A stretch of DNA of 7,432 bases. Source: Promicromonosporaceae bacterium. Lineage in GTDB: Bacteria; Actinomycetota; Actinomycetes; Actinomycetales; Cellulomonadaceae. The position numbers were made by a program, and so were the translations under genes. Positions 5,341-7,432 of this stretch are shown in pieces. The stretch's first letter is position 1. Each line of letters starts with the position of its first letter. The stretch lies in NCBI GenBank assembly GCA_009780755.1, contig WQZL01000125.1, positions 1 to 7,432 on the forward strand, in the 5' to 3' direction. Under the pieces are notes generated by a model that saw only the letters and a program-made list of their open reading frames with translations, made no database searches and had not been told where the DNA came from.

Positions 5341-6807
5341 ATGTTTGACACGGTTTGGTCTGATGCGATAAGCGACGCCGACGGTTCTCCGGGCGAGCAT
5401 CTCGCACTTTTGGATGCTGAGCTTTCTGAAATGCTTGACGTGTCCGGGTCGATTGCTGACGATGCACTGGAAGTAACGATAGCGGCCATTTGTGAAGCCG
5501 TGCGTCGAATTAACGAGCTAGAGGCGAGAACGGCGGTGCTGTTCGAACGAGCGCGTCAGCAAGCTCTTCGCACCGATTGTTTATTGAACCTTGATGATGC
5601 AAATGTGCAGAACGCCGACCAGGCCCGTTTGGAGTATTTGTCGTGCGGAGCGATCACGGCGGAAATCGCGGTGGACGCTCACCTGACGGAATACAACGTG
5701 GGCGGGCGGATGCATGCCGCCCAACGGCTAGCGGAGCGGGCGCCCCGCACCCTGGCCGGAGCATTTTGTGGCGAGGTGTCCTGGCGTAACGCCAGTCTGG
5801 TTGCTGACGCAGTATCCGACCTAGACCCAGTCGTGGCAGATCGGCTGGACGCGGCGGTAGCCGAACGAGCCGGACGCTTGAACCCGACAGCGTTCAAACG
5901 CACCCTGCGTACCACTCGCGAACGCATCCACCCGATAAAGCCATCCACCCGGCACGCGGAGGCGGCGACCAAGCGATACGCCAGCCTTGACCCGGCCAAC
6001 GATGGCATGGCCTACCTGACGATCTACTCCACGGCAGCAACCCTGGGAGCCGCCTATGACCGGGTTGAAAAGCTGGCCAAACAGGCCCGAACGGTTGGCG
6101 ATACCCGCACCCAAGAACAACTGCGCGCCGATGTCGCCTGCGCCCTGCTCCTAGATGACGGCACCCTCGACCTGACCGCCGTTGCCGCTGCCGTCGCAGC
6201 AGAGGCAGGAGACGCAGACACACTCGAACCAACCCCAGGTGAGCGATGGCTCACCCGGCACTCCTTAGGAGTCCTGACCAGAGCAGTCAGGCCACGGGTA
6301 TATGTCACGATCCCAATGCTCACGCTACTGGGCCAAGATGACACCCCGGCCTCGCTTAACGGACACATCCCTATAGACCCGGAAACCGCCAGAGAACTCT
6401 GCGGTCAGGCCACCTCATTCACCCGGCTCCTAACCGATCCGATCCAAGGCGACGTACTCGCCACCGATGCCCGCACCTACCGGCCTCCGGCAGACCTAGC
6501 CCAATACGTGACCCTGCGCGATGGCACCTGCCGTTTCCCCGGTTGCGGCGCCAAAGCCGCCCGCTGCGACCTCGATCACACGATCCCCTTCGATATCACC
6601 GGCAACAACGCAGGTGGCCCCACCGCCGCTACCAACCTCGCCGCGCTTTGCCGCAAGCACCACACGCTAAAGCACCAAACCACCTTCACCGTCCACCAAG
6701 CGCCCGCCACCAACAGCACCCTAACCTGGGAAACCCCACTCCACCACATCGCGGTAACCCAGCCATCGGCCCAAGCAGAAAAAGACTGGGGACCACCACC
6801 CTTCTAA
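5341..6807 (+). CDS. DUF222 / 13E12-family HNH endonuclease domain protein
   Basis: This 488-aa protein has the architecture of the 13E12 repeat family that is common and often multicopy in actinobacteria. An N-terminal and central helical DUF222 region (about 20-330) includes a stretch rich in Arg/Ala around residues 160-200. A C-terminal HNH nuclease domain spans about 385-450. The HNH residues are visible: CRFPGC (397-402), C-D-L-D-H (409-413), then the N/G-rich loop with TNLAALC and RKHHTLKH (438-445). The four Cys probably bind a structural metal, and His413 with the later His pair would form the active site. The start is set by AGGAGG at 5329-5334. Such proteins are thought to be DNA endonucleases and may behave as mobile or repeat-associated elements, but their cellular role is unsettled. 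The domain looks complete. It is probably not part of the upstream transport operon. Confidence 0.9.
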   Translation: MFDTVWSDAISDADGSPGEHLALLDAELSEMLDVSGSIADDALEVTIAAICEAVRRINELEARTAVLFERARQQALRTDCLLNLDDANVQNADQARLEYLSCGAITAEIAVDAHLTEYNVGGRMHAAQRLAERAPRTLAGAFCGEVSWRNASLVADAVSDLDPVVADRLDAAVAERAGRLNPTAFKRTLRTTRERIHPIKPSTRHAEAATKRYASLDPANDGMAYLTIYSTAATLGAAYDRVEKLAKQARTVGDTRTQEQLRADVACALLLDDGTLDLTAVAAAVAAEAGDADTLEPTPGERWLTRHSLGVLTRAVRPRVYVTIPMLTLLGQDDTPASLNGHIPIDPETARELCGQATSFTRLLTDPIQGDVLATDARTYRPPADLAQYVTLRDGTCRFPGCGAKAARCDLDHTIPFDITGNNAGGPTAATNLAALCRKHHTLKHQTTFTVHQAPATNSTLTWETPLHHIAVTQPSAQAEKDWGPPPF

Positions 6808-6813
6808 ACTCTT

Positions 6814-6831
6814 CCCGCTCACCGCTGCGGG
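6814..6831. terminator. Small hairpin between convergent genes
   Basis: CCCGC (6814-6818) pairs with GCGGG (6827-6831) around an 8-nt loop. It lies just after the HNH stop and over the last codons of the minus-strand gene. A T-rich tail is missing on both sides, so this is only a weak candidate for termination of either transcript. Confidence 0.25.
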
Positions 6832-7432
6832 TTCATCTGGCAAGCCAGTGCCTGGCCCTCATCGAAGGGGATGCCACCTGGGAGCATCCGGGGTGGTATC
6901 TCGCAACCTGCGGGGATGTAAATGCCGACCTCACCATCGACCAAGCTGATCTGGGCGCAGGCGGGCTGACGATCAAGCTCGAAAGCCAGGCTCTCCTCTG
7001 GGGACATCGTGAGTAACCGATCCATGAATTCGTCGGTGTACCACAATCCGGCATAAACTAGGTCGTTTCCTCGGAACCCCTCAGGCATTACCCCGTGTCG
7101 CACCAGGCAGTCAGCAACTGCGTTCTCCTGCGGAATGTTCTGCGGAGCTAGACGAGAATGGGGCGTCTGACAGGCCGGGGGCAATAAATGAGGCGAACAT
7201 ATTGCCGCGGTCATTGACGTTCGTGTTAAATATGATACTTCCGCCGGGAGGCATGTTGGGGGAATTGTTCGCGCATTCCCCGGCGCGGTATACCGCCTCT
7301 ACGACCTCTTCTTGACTGATAACACCGTCCGCCAGGATGGCCCAGACGAAGGGGCTATCGGATGCATAAAAGGTGGCCCTCATCGCATCGGCCCATGGGC
7401 CTTGGAACTCGGGTGTTTCAGGGCGCACAGGC
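6819..7432 (-). pseudogene. Frameshifted Cys-containing protein gene, 5' end outside window
   Basis: Two overlapping minus-strand frames seem to be parts of one gene. The upstream part is open from the window edge to a stop at 7111 and encodes ISQEEVVEAVYRAGECANN and RGNMFASFIAPGL. The downstream part is open from about 7214 to the stop at 6819 and encodes IPQENAVADCLVRHGVMPEG and ends ALACQMNPQR. The downstream frame is shifted by one base. One base fewer between about 7140 and 7185, for example in the five-G run at 7177-7181, would join them. CLVRHGV resembles the C-x4-G modules of the two lipoproteins upstream (CLERYGL, CFVAAGF), and several other Cys follow, so it may be a distant, possibly exported relative. 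No signal peptide is visible because the start is missing. Alternatives are a sequencing error or two overlapping genes. Confidence 0.5.

Noticed and set aside
6543..7016. Plus-strand open frame across the end of the HNH gene
   Set aside because: Its composition (Arg/Pro/His-rich) is that of a shifted frame of the HNH domain; it has no ribosome site or recognisable domain.
1..7432. CRISPR array, insertion sequence or toxin-antitoxin pair
   Set aside because: No regularly spaced direct repeats, no transposase, and no recognisable toxin or antitoxin fold was seen. The HNH protein is of DUF222 type, not Cas9-like.

Overview
The window looks like chromosome of a moderately high-GC actinobacterium. 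The clearest pointer is a DUF222/13E12-type HNH endonuclease. Supporting signs are GC-rich third positions in the transporter genes, long Ala/Gly-rich signal peptides and many actinobacterial-style Cys-containing lipoproteins. The moderate GC would suit Actinomycetaceae-like or related lineages, but the genus is not determined here.

Left part (1-2320): two tandem copies of one cassette. Each copy starts with a nearly identical 39-nt upstream element (2-40 and 1350-1388). A small secreted Cys-containing peptide follows (118-474; 1419-1661). The peptide stop overlaps the start of a lipoprotein gene (474-1094; 1658-2260), and each copy ends in a hairpin with a shared core (1116-1140; 2287-2320). 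The two lipoproteins are clear paralogues with the same four Cys. The peptides have diverged strongly and keep only a short N-terminal Cys/GW motif and a C-terminal Cys. Unit 1 also has a run of nine G upstream of its peptide gene. A 106-nt fold-back repeat (1152-1257) sits between the units.

Middle (2383-5209): a tightly packed three-gene ABC system follows in the same direction. It encodes a membrane-anchored adaptor with a peptidoglycan-binding domain, a MacB/LolD-type ATPase and an FtsX/MacB-type permease. The gene order resembles Gram-positive adaptor-ATPase-permease systems such as YknXYZ. I infer that the peptides, lipoproteins and transporter form one functional locus, with the transporter exporting, expelling or giving immunity to the peptides. 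A bacteriocin-like or cell-envelope signalling role is possible but unproven.

Right part (5210-7432): a stand-alone DUF222-HNH gene (5341-6807) has its own recognisable promoter and a strong Shine-Dalgarno. Converging on it from the minus strand is a gene cut by the window edge and apparently broken by a frameshift (6819-7432). Its product carries the same kind of C-x4-G cysteine motif as the two lipoproteins, so it may be a decayed distant relative.
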